Below are positions 1-11,483 of a stretch of DNA of 64,000 bases, piece after piece. The stretch spans positions 839,783 through 903,782 of the forward strand of contig NW_005196756.1 in NCBI RefSeq assembly GCF_000372725.1, read 5' to 3'. Numbering within the stretch: position 1 is the first letter of the stretch; each line of letters opens with the position of its first letter. The translations under genes and the position numbers were made by a program. This stretch comes from Emiliania huxleyi CCMP1516 (lineage: Eukaryota; Haptophyta; Isochrysidales; Noelaerhabdaceae). Under the pieces are notes generated by a model. That model saw only the letters and a program-made list of their open reading frames with translations. It did no database searches and was not told where the DNA came from.

Positions 1-39
1 AAGGCGAGCTCGTGAGCTGAGAGCAGGAAATAGCGCTTC

Positions 40-790
40 GTGGCACTTCATCGCGACAAGGTCATGGCGGTGGCGAGGCTGTGCGGTGCTGGGCGCGCAG
101 GTGGGCTCCCGCTTGCCCTATCATCGGTCGGCGCGCTCGTGCGGAGTGGGCGGACTTGGGGCGCCGTGCTCCGGTGGCTCTCGGACGCGCGCAAGGAGGT
201 GGAGGTGGGGCCCGACTACCACCCGGAGTACGGCGAGGAGTACCGCACCGTGTACGCTGTGCTCCGCATGGGCATCGAGGCGCTGCCGGACGTGAAGAAG
301 GAGCGGTACATGCGGCTGGCCGTCTTCGCCGAGGACGAGGCGATCGGAGAGGAGGTGCTAATGGTGTTGTGGCAGCTCGAGTCGGTGGACGAAGTGCGCG
401 ACACGCTGGTTCTCTTCCACGAGCGATCGCTGCTGGCCAGCCTGACTACCGCTGCTCGCAGTTTGTGGCCAGGCTACACGACTTGCAGCGCGAGGTCCTG
501 CCGGGATCCGCGCGTAGCCGGCTGGCACGCGGAGGTGCTGCGCCGGTGCGGCTCGACCCAGATCGGCGTCTATTGTGGGGCGCCGGCTCGCGTCGCTGCC
601 TGCCGAGATCGGCCAGCTGACAGCCCTCACGGAGCTCCACCTCTCCGGCTGCTCGAAGCTCGCGTCGCTGCCAGCTGAGATCGGCCAGCTGACGGGCCTC
701 AAGATGCTCGACCTCAACGGCTGCCCGCAGCTCGAGTCGCTGCTGGCAAGTCAGGACAAGGGCGAGGAGAGCCTCTGGGCGCGCACCTGA
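40..790 (+). pseudogene. NB-ARC/LRR (NLR-like STAND) fragment
   Basis: Reading rightward, the frame holds a GLPLAL motif near 100-125, typical of the GLPL box of NB-ARC ATPases. It is followed by a helical winged-helix-like stretch (MRLAVFAEDEAIGEE, about 310-360) and a HERSLL element. An RLHDLQREVL motif follows, but in another frame, so there is at least one frameshift near 440. Two leucine-rich repeats (LASLPAEIGQLTALTELHLS and a near copy) end at a TGA at 788-790. The P-loop half is absent and no ATG opens the frame. The left edge carries a 30-bp sequence also found in repeats at 56.75 kb. STAND NTPases of this kind act as signalling or immune switches; this copy looks like a relic. Confidence 0.6.
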
Positions 791-1392
791 AGGCCGTGCT
801 CAAGCAGGTGCAACCGAGATGGGTTTGGGTACCCGAGACTACCCGAGATTACCCAAACCGGATCAGCCCGCCTCGGCGGTCGCCAACCTTCTCCGCTACC
901 TCCGGAGCGGCGGCGCGCCGTGCAAGGAGCGCGTCTGCAAGGTGTTGCTGCGCGTGCTGCCGCACGCGACGCTGCGCGACGTCGACTTTGACTGGGCGCG
1001 TTTCGGCTCGCTCGAGGCGATCGTTGAGTGGCACGAGGAGCAGAGAGTGCCGCCGGCCGGGTCCCAGGCGCGCGTCGCCCCTCCGCGCACAGCGCTTGTT
1101 CGCCTCCCCGCCACTCCCGATGCAGTGGAGGCGCGAGTCCGCCTCCAGCAACTGGACCTCCCTCCGCATTGAAGCTCTCGAGATCGCGTTGGAGGTCCTG
1201 TTGCTGTGCGGAGCAGGTTAACGGCTCATGGTTCCATTGCATTTTCCGATTAGTTGCGGTAGCGCTACGGTCCGCGCCGGTGGGAAGAAGGCGGTCTCAG
1301 ACCTAGACCCTATCTATATTCCAGGATGGCATTCTTCGATATCGTTTGTGGCGCTCCTCCTGTATCGTCTGTGTGTGACCTTTCTTTCCTAT
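791..1392. other. Intergenic, possible NLR tail
   Basis: A frame at 819-1172 (+) contains a helical stretch (NLLRYLRSGGAPCKERVCKV) that could be the degenerate C-terminal part of the NLR relic to its left. I see no conserved domain, intron signals or RNA gene. Confidence 0.25.
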
Positions 1393-1520
1393 CAAGCCTC
1401 TAATGTGCTTCGTTGTCCATCGTCCGCGTGCTGTACAACTCTGGCCGTCTCTTCCTTCGCAAGGGCCCCGCCCCCATTGCGCAGGGGGCGGGGCCCGCGC
1501 AGGGGGACCTCTACGTACTA
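1393..1520 (+). repeat. Dispersed repeat with GC hairpin, copy A
   Basis: This segment matches the reverse complement of about 20426-20555 over some 130 bp, including a strong hairpin (GGGCCCCGCCCCC, a short loop, then the complement) and the flanking CTTCGTTGTCC and GTACA segments. At the other copy the homology stops at a CTAG followed by T, the expected 3-prime end of a Helitron. Here it stops at the equivalent CTCTA, but the last bases have diverged. Confidence 0.55.
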
Positions 1521-1800
1521 CGAAAATTGGAAAAGACGCGAATCCGAAAATCGCCTGTCCGCAAGTGCCGCAGCTGATAAAAATGTCGAACGAAAGTTAA
1601 TGCATAATGGGGGACAAACCCGAGGGTCGGGCCACAGTGTGGCACGATCGGGTCATCTCCACCACGCGTGTATACCGTCATACCCCCCGTACTCCCGAGG
1701 CGCCGCGCACCTGTGCATCGAGGCCGGCGGGGGCCGCAGCAGACGCGCAGACACCGCTCCCCCCCCCCCCCCCCCCGACTCGCCCTCTTCTATTCTCCCC

Positions 1801-2724
1801 TCACGCGGGCAAGACGCTCTTGGCGAGGCGGGCCTCCATCGCCCACGGCTCGGCTTTGAGCGTGGGCAGCGCCTCCTTCACCTGCTCGCAGCTCGTCGCC
1901 CCTGCGAGGCAGAGCGCGAACCAGCGCTGCGACACGTGTGGCCAGCCAAGCTCGACTTCACGCAGCCCTTGCCGCGCCACGAGCCGTGCGAGGCGCGTCC
2001 GCTCGATCGACGTGCACGCCGGGTAGACCCAGCCTTTCTCTTCGTCGGCGGGGTGCTCGGGCCGCGGTAGGTGAGTGCTCGCGGTGTGCACGACGAAGGT
2101 GGCGAGGAGCACGCTACGAGGCGACAACTTGCGGCGAAGCCGAGACAACGCCGCCTCGAGCAGGTCCTCCGCGGCGTGGGAGAGCACCGACTGTGCCATC
2201 AAGTAGTCGTACGAATCGACCGCGTCCTCGCCTTCCGGCGGCGCAAACTCAGAGTTCGTCGCGAATGTCGGCAGCTTTAGCTGCAAGAGGTCTGTCCCGA
2301 GCTCGTAGCGAACGCCCGAAGACAGGGCCGCCAGGGAGGGTTCGATGCAGTGGTAGTTGCCGCGCGCCAGGAAAGGGATGGCCAGCCGCCCGAGCCGCAG
2401 TGAGCCGCAGCCCACATCCAGGAGTCGCGAGGACTCGCGCAGTCCAGAGAAGTAAAGCAGCGAAAACATCGAGGCGGCCATGTCGCCGTACCTCCCCGTC
2501 GGCCCCACGTAGCTGCGGTGACGCTCGTGCTGATCCGTGTGGCGACCTCGGCGGCGATGCCTCTTCCTCATCCTCTTGTCCAGCCACGGGGCGTGCGTGG
2601 CCCACGCTTCGTCGCTGCTGCTCGCGTTCAGAATCGAGCCGTAGCGGAGAAGCACCGCGCGCTCGAGCGGCATGGCGAGCGCGGTGACCGCCGAGCAGAG
2701 AAGCACCGCGCGCTCGAGCGGCAT
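1801..2724 (-). CDS. Class I SAM-dependent methyltransferase
   Basis: This is an intronless 307-aa frame from an ATG at 2724. A basic region (residues about 50-70) leads into YVGPTGRYGDMAASMF and then a clear motif I, LLDVGCGSLRLGRLAIPFL, followed by the acidic motif II (HCIEPS). This GxGxLR arrangement is typical of class I methyltransferases that use S-adenosylmethionine. A later YDYLMAQSVLSHA stretch matches the post-motif III strand and helix. The substrate cannot be told. The N-terminus carries a tandem duplication (PLERAVLL twice within 25 residues), so the true start may be the second copy, and it could be hydrophobic enough to act as a weak signal. A 16-base C tract lies just beyond the stop. 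Confidence 0.8.
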   Translation of the reverse strand: MPLERAVLLCSAVTALAMPLERAVLLRYGSILNASSSDEAWATHAPWLDKRMRKRHRRRGRHTDQHERHRSYVGPTGRYGDMAASMFSLLYFSGLRESSRLLDVGCGSLRLGRLAIPFLARGNYHCIEPSLAALSSGVRYELGTDLLQLKLPTFATNSEFAPPEGEDAVDSYDYLMAQSVLSHAAEDLLEAALSRLRRKLSPRSVLLATFVVHTASTHLPRPEHPADEEKGWVYPACTSIERTRLARLVARQGLREVELGWPHVSQRWFALCLAGATSCEQVKEALPTLKAEPWAMEARLAKSVLPA

Positions 2725-3218
2725 ATATGGCGAGGAGCGGGCAGGCAGTGCTTTAGGCCGAGGGAGGGGGACAGCCGCTGAATGAAAAAGAGCGGGCGCC
2801 TCAATCGAGGTTTCGCGGAGCGTAATTTTTTTGTGGCGTGTGCGTTCTCTAGGCCCCTAAAGGCCCTATTCGCAAGAGCTACCTTACAGTGGAAAAAAGA
2901 AGCAAAACGAGCGTAGCTACCAACACAGAAAAACAATCATGTGCGACGCTCTCCCCTGGGGGGTAGGGTATGGTGTGGTCCCGGCCCTGGCGCCGCGACC
3001 ATACCCCCCCACCCGCACAGGACGTCGCCTCTGGCCAGCAGGACCATACCCCCCCACCCCCCACACCCCACCACACGAGCGCGTACAGTAACCGTCGTAT
3101 TAGGCCGTCCGGTCGTGCGGCACGGGTTCGCGCGATGCAGTCTGCGCGAGGTGACCCGCCGGCAATCGTGCTCACCCCTCAGAGCGTGTCCGCAAAGGCC
3201 GCCAGGGCCTTGCGTGCC

Positions 3219-3249
<31 letters not shown>

Positions 3250-3360
3250 CCGGTGCGAGTGCGGCGTGTACTGTTGTAACGTGGGCGGTACGGCGGCTCC
3301 AGCGATTGACCATACCCCCCCACCCGTCGAGCAGGCCGCCTCCGGCGGGCGACCATACCT
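2725..3360. other. Intergenic with CCATACCCCCCCACCC repeats
   Basis: There is no supported gene. Near-identical CCATACCCCCCCACCC blocks recur at about 2999, 3044 and 3309 and may be promoter-proximal simple repeats of the gene to the right. A short GC-rich GGCGCA tandem lies at 3221-3250. Confidence 0.4.
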
Positions 3361-3379
3361 TACCTTAAAAAGGTCGAAT

Positions 3380-4740
3380 CCAGTGGCTCGCGAGCTGGTC
3401 GGCCTCCATTCGCTTAATCGACACGAGTTGAATGGGAAGCTTGCTGCTGTGACGGGCCGGCTCGGCGGCAACATGCGACTCCCCGTCCAGCTGATTGGAA
3501 CGGGCGCAAACCTTTCCGTCAGGCTTGATAACGTGACTCGTACGACAGGAGAAAGCGCCAACGTGCCCATTTGCCGCATTTGCTTCGAGCCGGCGGCGTT
3601 GCCCTCTCTCGCAGCCATGCTCATGCCGTGGCACATCGGCGTGGGCACACGGTGAGTGCCTCACCCGCTGGCGCCGCAGTTGTGTGAATATCGACGCGGC
3701 GATCGAGTGCGGCCAGTGCAAGCAGCGGTATCGGGACCTGCTCTCAATCGAGCTCATAGCCGAAGCGGCGCGCGCGCAGCGCGACAACTTTGGCTCCATC
3801 AGCCTCTCGAACGCCCTCGAAATGGCGCGAGAGTTCGCTGACCAGGGCCACTACGCCGAGGCCGAGGCGCTGTACCGGCACGGGCTGCGCTCCCTTCCAA
3901 CGGCTGCCCACGGACGAGCGCGTGACGGACATGGCGTGCGATGCGACCAACAACCTCGCGATGGCGATGCTCGAGGGGGGCGACCTGGGCGGGGCGCTTC
4001 CCCTCCTACGTCGGACTCTCGAGGTGAGCCGCGGGTCGCTCGGCGATCGGCACCCGAGCACGCTCACGTCGGTCAACAACTTGGGGCGCGCGACTCCCCT
4101 TGGCAAGTCCGCCAACATCGCCTCCGGGCTCTCACGCCCCTCTCGTGCTGCGAGCAGGCTCGTCCTCAAGAAGGGTGGCGAGTTGGAGGAGGCCGAGCAG
4201 TACCGCGAGGCCCTCGCCGCCCGCCGCGACGTCCTCGGCGCCTCGCACGAGGACACCCTCAACTCGACCTTGAACCTCGCGGGTCTGCTCAAGGCGTGGC
4301 GTGTGGTTGTCGTCGCCCCTCTCTCCCCCTCGGTCAACCCCCTCCCTCTCCTCCACCTAAGGCGAAGGGCGACATCTCCGCAGCCGAGCCGCTCTACCGC
4401 GAGGTGCTAGCTGCTGCGGTCTACCGTCGGCAGCCGGCACCCTCACGCCCTCAACGCGATGCAAGGTCTGCAGCCGCCTCGCTCGCATGCGGTCTGTGTG
4501 TGGCGTCAACCTTTTGAGGCAGTGTGGGCTCGCCCTTAGGCCTCTCCACTCTGCTCTTCCAGCTCGGCCGCGAGGAGGAGGCGAAAGTCCTCTGCCGCGA
4601 GGCACTTGGCATCGCTCGTGACGTGCTGACGGCCGAACCGACGAGACACGCGCCTCCTCTTCTCGTGCCGACACGGAGCCCGTTGACTGTAGGTGGTTGG
4701 CGTGTACCACCCGCTGTACCAGGTGCTGGCCAGCAACCCG
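3380..4740 (+). pseudogene. SH3-like / RING-CH / TPR protein, frameshifted
   Basis: Domains in order: an SH3-like 'ELNG' module (LVGLHSLNRHELNGKLAAVT, about 3385-3530); a RING-CH (RINGv) finger with CRICFE near 3570, CSCRGTSAWAHGECL near 3618-3660 and a CGQC pair near 3708; then kinesin-light-chain-type TPRs (AEAEALYRHGL, GGALPLLRRTLEV, LEEAEQYREALAARRDVLG, ISAAEPLYREVL, EEEAKVLCREALGIARDVL). RING-CH proteins are usually E3 ubiquitin ligases and TPRs bind partners. Two introns with GC donors are well placed (4086-4157 and 4294-4361). Three one-base frame changes are needed, near 3600, 3890 and 4415, so this is either a decaying gene or a poorly sequenced one. The 5-prime end is not resolved. 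Confidence 0.55.
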
Positions 4741-4750
4741 TGGGGTATGC

Positions 4751-6738
4751 ATGCATGTGATGCGAGCCATCGCGGAGCATCGCGGCGCCGGCACGGAGCA
4801 TAAGAAGCAGACGCGCGACGGCACGACGGAGCAGGAGGCGCGCGCGACGGCCAAGCGGCGACGGCACGAGGTGGCGGCGGAGCTGCAGAAGGTCAAGGAG
4901 TCGCGCGAGAAGGGCGAGCGCGAGCGCGAGGCGTGGGAGGCGGAGAAGCGGCAGCTCGACAAGGAGCTGGAGCAGATGGCGTTTGCAGACAACCAGCGGC
5001 GCGAGGACGAGTTCCAGCTGCAGCAGGAGCGCTCGCGCGCGGTGCGGCGCGTCGAGGAGGGGCGCGCGCGCCTCGTCGACCTCCTCACCGCAGGCCTCTC
5101 GCTGCTCGAGAGCGACGCCGCGCCGTCCGAGCTGCTGCCGAACGAGGTGCCGGACCCGCTGGCGGTGTTCGAGCACAGCAGCGAGGCGGAGCTGCGCGAG
5201 CTGCAGGGCGAGATCTCGAGGCACTCCGACCTCGACTCGGGCAACGCCGACTTTTGGGCCGCCATGGGCCTCGTCTGCGACGACGCGCTGCAGGCGTCGT
5301 CGGGAGACACGACGGTGACGGCAGAGGTGCGGGGCGAGATCGACGCGATGCTGGACGGCAAGTCGCCGGCGGAGCTGGACGAGCTGCAGGGGCAGATCGT
5401 CGAGCTCGCGCGGCAGGACACCAACGCCGACTACTGGGGCGCCGTGCTCGCGCGGCTGCGGCTGGTTCGCGCGCGCGCGGTGCTGAGCGGCGCCACGGTC
5501 GGATGCGGCGGCTCCGGTCCCATGTCTAAACCCCGGAGGTGCTCGGAAGAGATCNNNNNNNNNNNNNNNNNNNNNNNNNNNNNNNNNNNNNNNNNNNNNN
5601 NNNNNNNNNNNNNNNNNNNNNNNNNNNNNNNNNNNNNNNNNNNNNNNNNNNNNNNNNNNNNNNNNNNNNNNNNNNNNNNNNNNNNNNNNNNNNNNNNNNN
5701 NNNNNNNNNNNNNNNNNNNNNNNNNNNNNNNNNNNNNNNNNNNNNNNNNNNNNNNNNNNNNNNNNNNNNNNNNNNNNNNNNNNNNNNNNNNNNNNNNNNN
5801 NNNNNNNNNNNNNNNNNNNNNNNNNNNNNNNNNNNNNNNNNNNNNNNNNNNNNNNNNNNNNNNNNNNNNNNNNNNNNNNNNNNNNNNNNNNNNNNNNNNN
5901 NNNNNNNNNNNNNNNNNNNNNNNNNNNNNNNNNNNNNNNNNNNNNNNNNNNNNNNNNNNNNNNNNNNNNNNNNNNNNNNNNNNNNNNNNNNNNNNNNNNN
6001 NNNNNNNNNNNNNNNNNNNNNNNNNNNNNNNNNNNNNNNNNNNNNNNNNNNNNNNNNNNNNNNCCGAGAGAAAGAAGCGTTTGAGGGGTGGGAACAAGAT
6101 AACACAGTACCGCGCCATTTCCCTAGCTCATAACCTCGCCAGTGGACCCCGCCACCGCCCCATACCCCGCCCCCGCCCCCGCCCCGCCACTTTCTTACCT
6201 AAGCCCACCGCGCGCCGCAGGTACTTCAACCGCGTCCACACCGGGTACGAGTGGAACAAGTACAACCAGACGCACTACGACCACGACAACCCGCCGCCAA
6301 AGATGGTGCAGGGGTACAAGTTCAACGTCTTCTACCCCGACCTGATCGACCGGCGCAAGACGCCGACCTACTCCCTCTCGCCCGACCCGGGCTCGTCGGA
6401 CACCTGCATCCTGCGCTTCCACGGCGCACCGCCCTTAGTCATGCCGCAGAGCCACGCCTCACGCACCTACTCGCTGGCCGCTTGATCTCGCCGTCTTCTC
6501 GCGACATGGCCGCTGCCCCTGCCTCGATGCGATGCTCGAGAAGGCGTGGTGCTGTAGAGTATGGCCCTCACCCGCCTCTGCCCTTCGCCCCTCAGGCGGC
6601 CCTCCGTACGAGGACATCGCCTTCAAGATCGTCAACCAGGAGTGGGAGACCAACCACAAGCGCGGCTTCCGCTGCCGCTTCGAGCGGGGCATCCTGCAGC
6701 TCTACTTCAACTTCAAGCGCCACCGCTACCGCCGCTGA
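4751..6738 (+). CDS. CACTN: Cactin (splicing-associated protein), interrupted by gap
   Basis: The N-terminal part (4751-5554) is a charged coiled coil (ELQKVKESREKGERERE) running into the cactin central region: EDEFQLQQ, GRARLVDLL, NADFW, and a block ending VRGEIDAMLDGKSPAELDEL with NADYWGAVLARLRL. After the 509-N gap, an exon at 6221-6423 encodes the diagnostic C-terminal signature (YFNRVHTGYEWNKYNQTHYD, then VQGYKFNVFYPDLIDRRKTP). The last exon (6596-6738) gives GPPYEDIAFKIVN and the basic end FNFKRHRYRR before TGA. Cactin is a conserved nuclear factor linked to the spliceosome. The last intron (6424-6595) needs a GC donor, because only CACG|GC keeps the FHGGPPYED frame. The start is uncertain; ATGs lie at 4751 and 4760. 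Confidence 0.92.
5555..6063. other. Assembly gap (N run)
   Basis: There are 509 consecutive Ns inside the cactin gene. The missing coding part lies between the central coiled-coil domain and the C-terminal signature exon. Confidence 0.99.
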
Positions 6739-7393
6739 CTGGGGGGGGGGGGAGGGGTGGTGCGCCGTGCGCGCTCTACTGCCGCCTCGAGTCGAGAGGA
6801 GCTGCCGCGGTGGCGCCTCGCGCTTTCGCGCGCTCGATCGCGCGCGGGCGGAAAGTCTTGGCGGAAGCTGGAAGAGACGCGGACGCCGATGCATCTCACC
6901 AAAATACATCCAAGAAAAACGAGACACCACGCTCACATGTCCGCTTCGCGCGCCGTGTGCCGGCAATAATGCGCCAGCCCTCAATACAAGAGCTCAACCA
7001 GCTCAGCTGCTCCAGCTCTGGCCCTTGGAGCTTGGACAGGTGCCCGGTGTAATATACGATATTTCTAAGGACGCGTCCCCCCACAACACATAACTAGTAG
7101 GTTGAGATGGCGACCGTATTCGTATCGAGAGCGGCCGCCGCCCAGGCGAGGAGTCGAGGAGGAGCTAGTGGAGGTCACAGAATGATAGCAATAGAGCAAA
7201 GGCAGGGCGAGGCGGATGGCATGCAAAAGGAAGTGCCGAGACGACCATAGTGGAAGGGCAAGGAGGGCGGGACGAGGGGGCTTGTGGGTGAGTGCTCTAC
7301 CAGGTCAGCAAGCGCGCCAGGTGTCCTCGCTTCAAAGTGCCTCACTGAGACCAACACGGTCGGCGAACACGTTTCTCATGCTCCGTCATCGGC
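6739..7393. other. Intergenic between convergent genes
   Basis: This holds the 3-prime flank of cactin and of the leftward gene ending at 7394. I see no coding sequence, RNA gene or repeat apart from a 10-base G tract at 6741. Confidence 0.6.
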
Positions 7394-10300
7394 CTAGTCA
7401 TCGGCCAAATCGTAGGGTCCGGCAAACTCTGCGATCGTCGCAGCCTGCGAGACCATAGACCAGCATCTGCGACAGGGTGGATGGTAGAGGTTAGCTTCTA
7501 TGTGGTGTGAAAAGAAGGGCAGAGACTCTGCGCACGCGAGATCAGCCGACAGATTGGCGATGTCCGGCAACAGAGGAGCCCCGTAAAAGTTGGAGCTCGC
7601 GTAACTCGGGAAGCCCTCATAGCCCGGGAAGGCCTCTCCGTTCCATGTCCCAAGATTGGTGGCACCGGGGGCAGTCCATTGCGTTGGCATGAAACCAGCG
7701 TAATGGGCAGGGTACACGTAGACGAGAAGATCAGCCGTGCGACCCCCGTGAGTGCCATGGTACTGATTGTCGACCACATCCAAGCCCTTCAAAACGATGA
7801 TCTCGGGCCCAGATCGCTTCCACACTCCATCTTGTAAAAACCCCTTCACAGGCCCAGTCTCGGACTTGAATTGTTTCGTAGCTTGACGGAGCGCGTCCAT
7901 GGCCTTTTGAGGGAAATGCGTGACGGGTTCAACGACATCCGGGGCGGTGTAGATTCGGGGCGGTGCGTACGGCCCGTTCATGACATCCGAGTATCCATCG
8001 ACCGACACAGGGTCGCCCGCGTCAAAGATCTTCGCCATCGATGGATAGGCCGCGGGCGGGATGTCGTTACCGCTCCCTCCCCAAGGTGCGCCAGCGAGGT
8101 AGGCCTGCCATTTGGGAGCAGCGCATAAGACGAGGGCGTGTGACGCATTATGCGAGGAGAGAGGAGCGGGGTGCCTGGTCGCGAACATACGGCAGGCCAA
8201 AGAGGGGCAGGATCGAAACGACGAAGGAGTAGAAGGACACAATCATCACCTTGTTCACGCCGCGCGCTATCGCCGGCCCGACCCGCGGAGAGGGGAAGTA
8301 CCTGCGCGAATGGGACGCAGGCGGTTGGGACGCAGATGTGTTTCAGCTACCGGCGTGTGCAGCTAGATACCCCGCGTCATCAAAGAGCAGCTTGGTGGCA
8401 ACTTTGGAGGTATCACCGTCTGGCCAGCCATAGAAAGATTGGTTTGAAGAGTATTTCAGGTTGCGGCTGATGCACTCCTGAGTGCGCTGCGGCAACCACT
8501 TGAACGGAGGGCAGCCCAAAATTTTCGAGATGATCAGATCGCTAAGGCCTCCAGTCAGCGCGTTGGTTCCGGCCGCTACCGCATCCTTGAGCCGAAAGTT
8601 GCCGCGGTTGAACTTGACCGAGGGCACGGTCATAGAAGGGTGCGGCGAGAGAGAGACAGACGGGAATGGCAACGCTGCCCACCCACTGCAGCATCCCGAG
8701 GAGTATTCGGGCACGGGCCCTCCGAAATACATAGTCTCAACTGTGTCGGGCGTTGCCGTGAAGAGCATCGCTGTGACGCCTGAGTACTTCTCGTTGCGCA
8801 ATTTGGTCACCGCTTTGGTGTCAGGAATGGCCCTCATTTCCGGGGCGTAAGCTCCCGTGGGGGCGAACGGTGGCTCATCGTAACCCTCGATTGCCTCACC
8901 ATAGACGGTATTCTGGCGGATGGCCCGGTCGAGCCCCAAGGCCAGCTCTGTGTACGTCGAAGAGCCCGCGCTGGTGTTGCCACCGGGCCCGGAGAAGCGG
9001 AAATTTATGTAGGCCGGCGGCTTCTTGGCCACGACAAACTCGCTGTCGCACAAGCAACAGCAGCTCTGGCCAACAGCTTCCTTGATGGCGTCGTCGCCCG
9101 AGGCCGTTCGCGCGAAGCCGTTGACTCCCATGAGCTCAAGTGCAGTGACGCCTGTCATACAGTTCCAGAGCCCTGCCAAAACACTGTTTCGCGGCCCGCA
9201 CAAGGCGCGTGGGAAGGCCAAGCAGCAGCGAGGGACACAGCACGGGCAGCAGTATGCACACACCATACACGCTCCCTCGCCGCAGAGTGCCTGCTGGGTT
9301 GACGCGTAGCCGATTGCGGTGTGCGAGATATTTCCGTCGAGCCGGAGCCCCGCGGGGTTGCTCGTGTCGCTGTTCGGCCCAAAGTCGTACTGGGGCACCC
9401 CGTGACCATCTGCCGCGCGCTCCATCTGAAGCAGATGTGGCCGCTCATAGTCAGAGTAGGAGAGCGCGACGATGGGGACAGTCGACCCGCTCTCGGAGAG
9501 CACAAAAGCCGGAGTCTCCAGGAGCGGCTTCTTCGGGTTGTCCGGCGTCTTCACAAGGATGGCGTTGAGCCCGCGAAACACTCCCTCCGTCGCCACCCAA
9601 GGAACAGCATTCCCTCCTTCGATCCCAATTGCCCACTGATTCTCACTCGGCGGGCTTGGTTTCGGCACGTTCTTTTGGCGACAGCTCTTGATGTAGTCGT
9701 GAGTCGGCTTGGGGACCGAAGGCAACATTGGGCCCGCCCCTCGCATCCTGCCGACAATTCTGACCTCAGCATCCACCGGCAAGTATTTCGGCACGAGGTC
9801 ATCCGGTTCAAATGGCGTCCGCCCGGTGGCGGGCACGTCGAACCTAGGGAACAACCACGGTATCGGGACGGAGTGTGTCGGTTTCAAAGGGATGCACGCG
9901 AAGCTCACCAGACGCTCCCTCCCTCGCAGACAGCGGCGGTCTCCGCCGACAGTTCACGGAAAGTGGTACCGCCCTTGATAGAGAGTGAGAACGTCTTGCC
10001 GCTGAGGTTCTTGAACAAGACACGGACGGGGCGCTCCTGGGTCGTAGCATCCGGAACGTGTTAGATGGGGGACGACGAAAAAAGCAGCGCCTGGCCGCCG
10101 CGCACCTCCGGCGTGTTGGGGGGGGGCAGGAACGGCGGATTGTCCCCCGGCTTTCCGAGGAAGGCGTTGACCGACGTTTCGTCTACTGGCAGCTCCATGT
10201 CCACGGGCTCGATGGCAAAGGCGCGCCCCTTGGCTACGCCCGCCACCGCCGCCTCCGCGCCCTCGAATGCGCCGCCCGCCGCGCCCGCCGCCGCCGCCGT

Positions 10301-11190
10301 CGGTGGCGCACCCTCCTCCGTCGGCGGCTCCACGTCGATGGCCGACGAGGACGTGGCAGGCTTTACCTTGGTGGAGCGAGTCTTTACCGACTTGCGAGCA
10401 CTGCCGCGCATGGGGCCCGTCCACCCCAACGGCACGCCTTTGGCAATGGTCGAGGACTTGGAGACGCCGCCGCCGCGAGACGTCTTTCCCTTGATGATGA
10501 GGGCGTCGCGAAGGCGGTTGGTTCTGCGCGTCTTGACGCACAGAGGAGCCGCAGCGAGGGACTCCGCAGCGAGGTACTCCTTGTAGGACGCGCGAGCGGT
10601 AACCTTCGCCTAAATCATACGGCACGCGTGAAAAGATGAAACCTGCTGTCAAGCAGTGCTGGCTGCATGCCTTCTCCCATGCGTCCATCGTCGCGGAGCT
10701 CGCCTTGCCGAAGCCGCGCATGTCCTCTGCCGGAGCCTGGTTAGGCGTTGACGGATGATAATAGAAGGCGCAACCCGCCATGGTCGGGTCAAAGGGGACG
10801 TGCTCGCGAAGCTGCGTGTGATCGCGCGGGCTCCACGCAAAGGTGTCACGCGCGCCGCATCCCGCCGGTCCCGAGTCCTGACCCAAAAACGGCCGGTCGA
10901 TGGCGACCGCCTTCCTGGCCTGTGCACAGGCAGTGTGGTGGGGTGAGGGGTTTGACGCTACCAGGCCCCACGCGGCGAACGAGCGGACGAAGTACCGTCG
11001 TGAAGCTCGGCTGGCTGGCACCGACCGGCCACCCCGAGTTCTGCTTCGAGCCCTTAGAGAAAACGAACCTGCACTCCAGCTTAGTGAAGACCAGCGCGCT
11101 AGTCTGTTTCCATGGCGCTGCCGTTGCCGCGGCTAGGCCGAGCTCGCGGGGATCGAGATTTGTCCAGTCGTCTGATTCGATGCAGTCCAT
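7394..11190 (-). CDS. Unrecognised 1136-aa protein with internal ubiquitin-like fold
   Basis: I derived seven exons: 11190-10972, 10919-10671, 10609-10106, 10036-9909, 9843-8371, 8301-8175 and 8104-7394. They sum to 3411 nt, exactly 1137 codons, with no internal stop. Introns are 52-70 bp; those at 10610-10670 and 8105-8174 need GC donors. Residues about 325-410 look like a ubiquitin-like domain: VRVLFKNLSGKTFSLSI aligns with the first strand of ubiquitin, and the segment ends EVRIVGRMRGAG, like the ubiquitin RLRGG tail. A Cys-rich patch follows near residue 558 (MVCAYCCPCCVPRCC), and a hydrophobic segment near 874-893 (VMIVSFYSFVVSILPLFG) may span a membrane. The N-terminal third is basic and low in complexity. 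I do not recognise the family and assign no function. Confidence 0.75.
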
Positions 11191-11483
11191 TCTTGATAGC
11201 GATAGTACTGCGAGCGGAGGGGGCAAGCGGTTGGTGGGGGTGCAACCCACTCGGTCGGAGAGCGAGGGCGCATCGGGATTGATGCGTGGTGGGATTGATT
11301 GCATGCGTCGGTTTCGTGAGAAAGAGCCGTCGCGGGGCTCAAGGCGTGCAGCTCGCGGCGACCAAGGCGATGCGTTGGAGCCAGCGCGAGAGGAAGGGCT
11401 AGAGTGCATGCCTTGGACCATCGGGGAACAGCGTGACCAACCTGAGGCGCCCTGATTGATGCAGACCTTCTCGAGGTCTCGAG

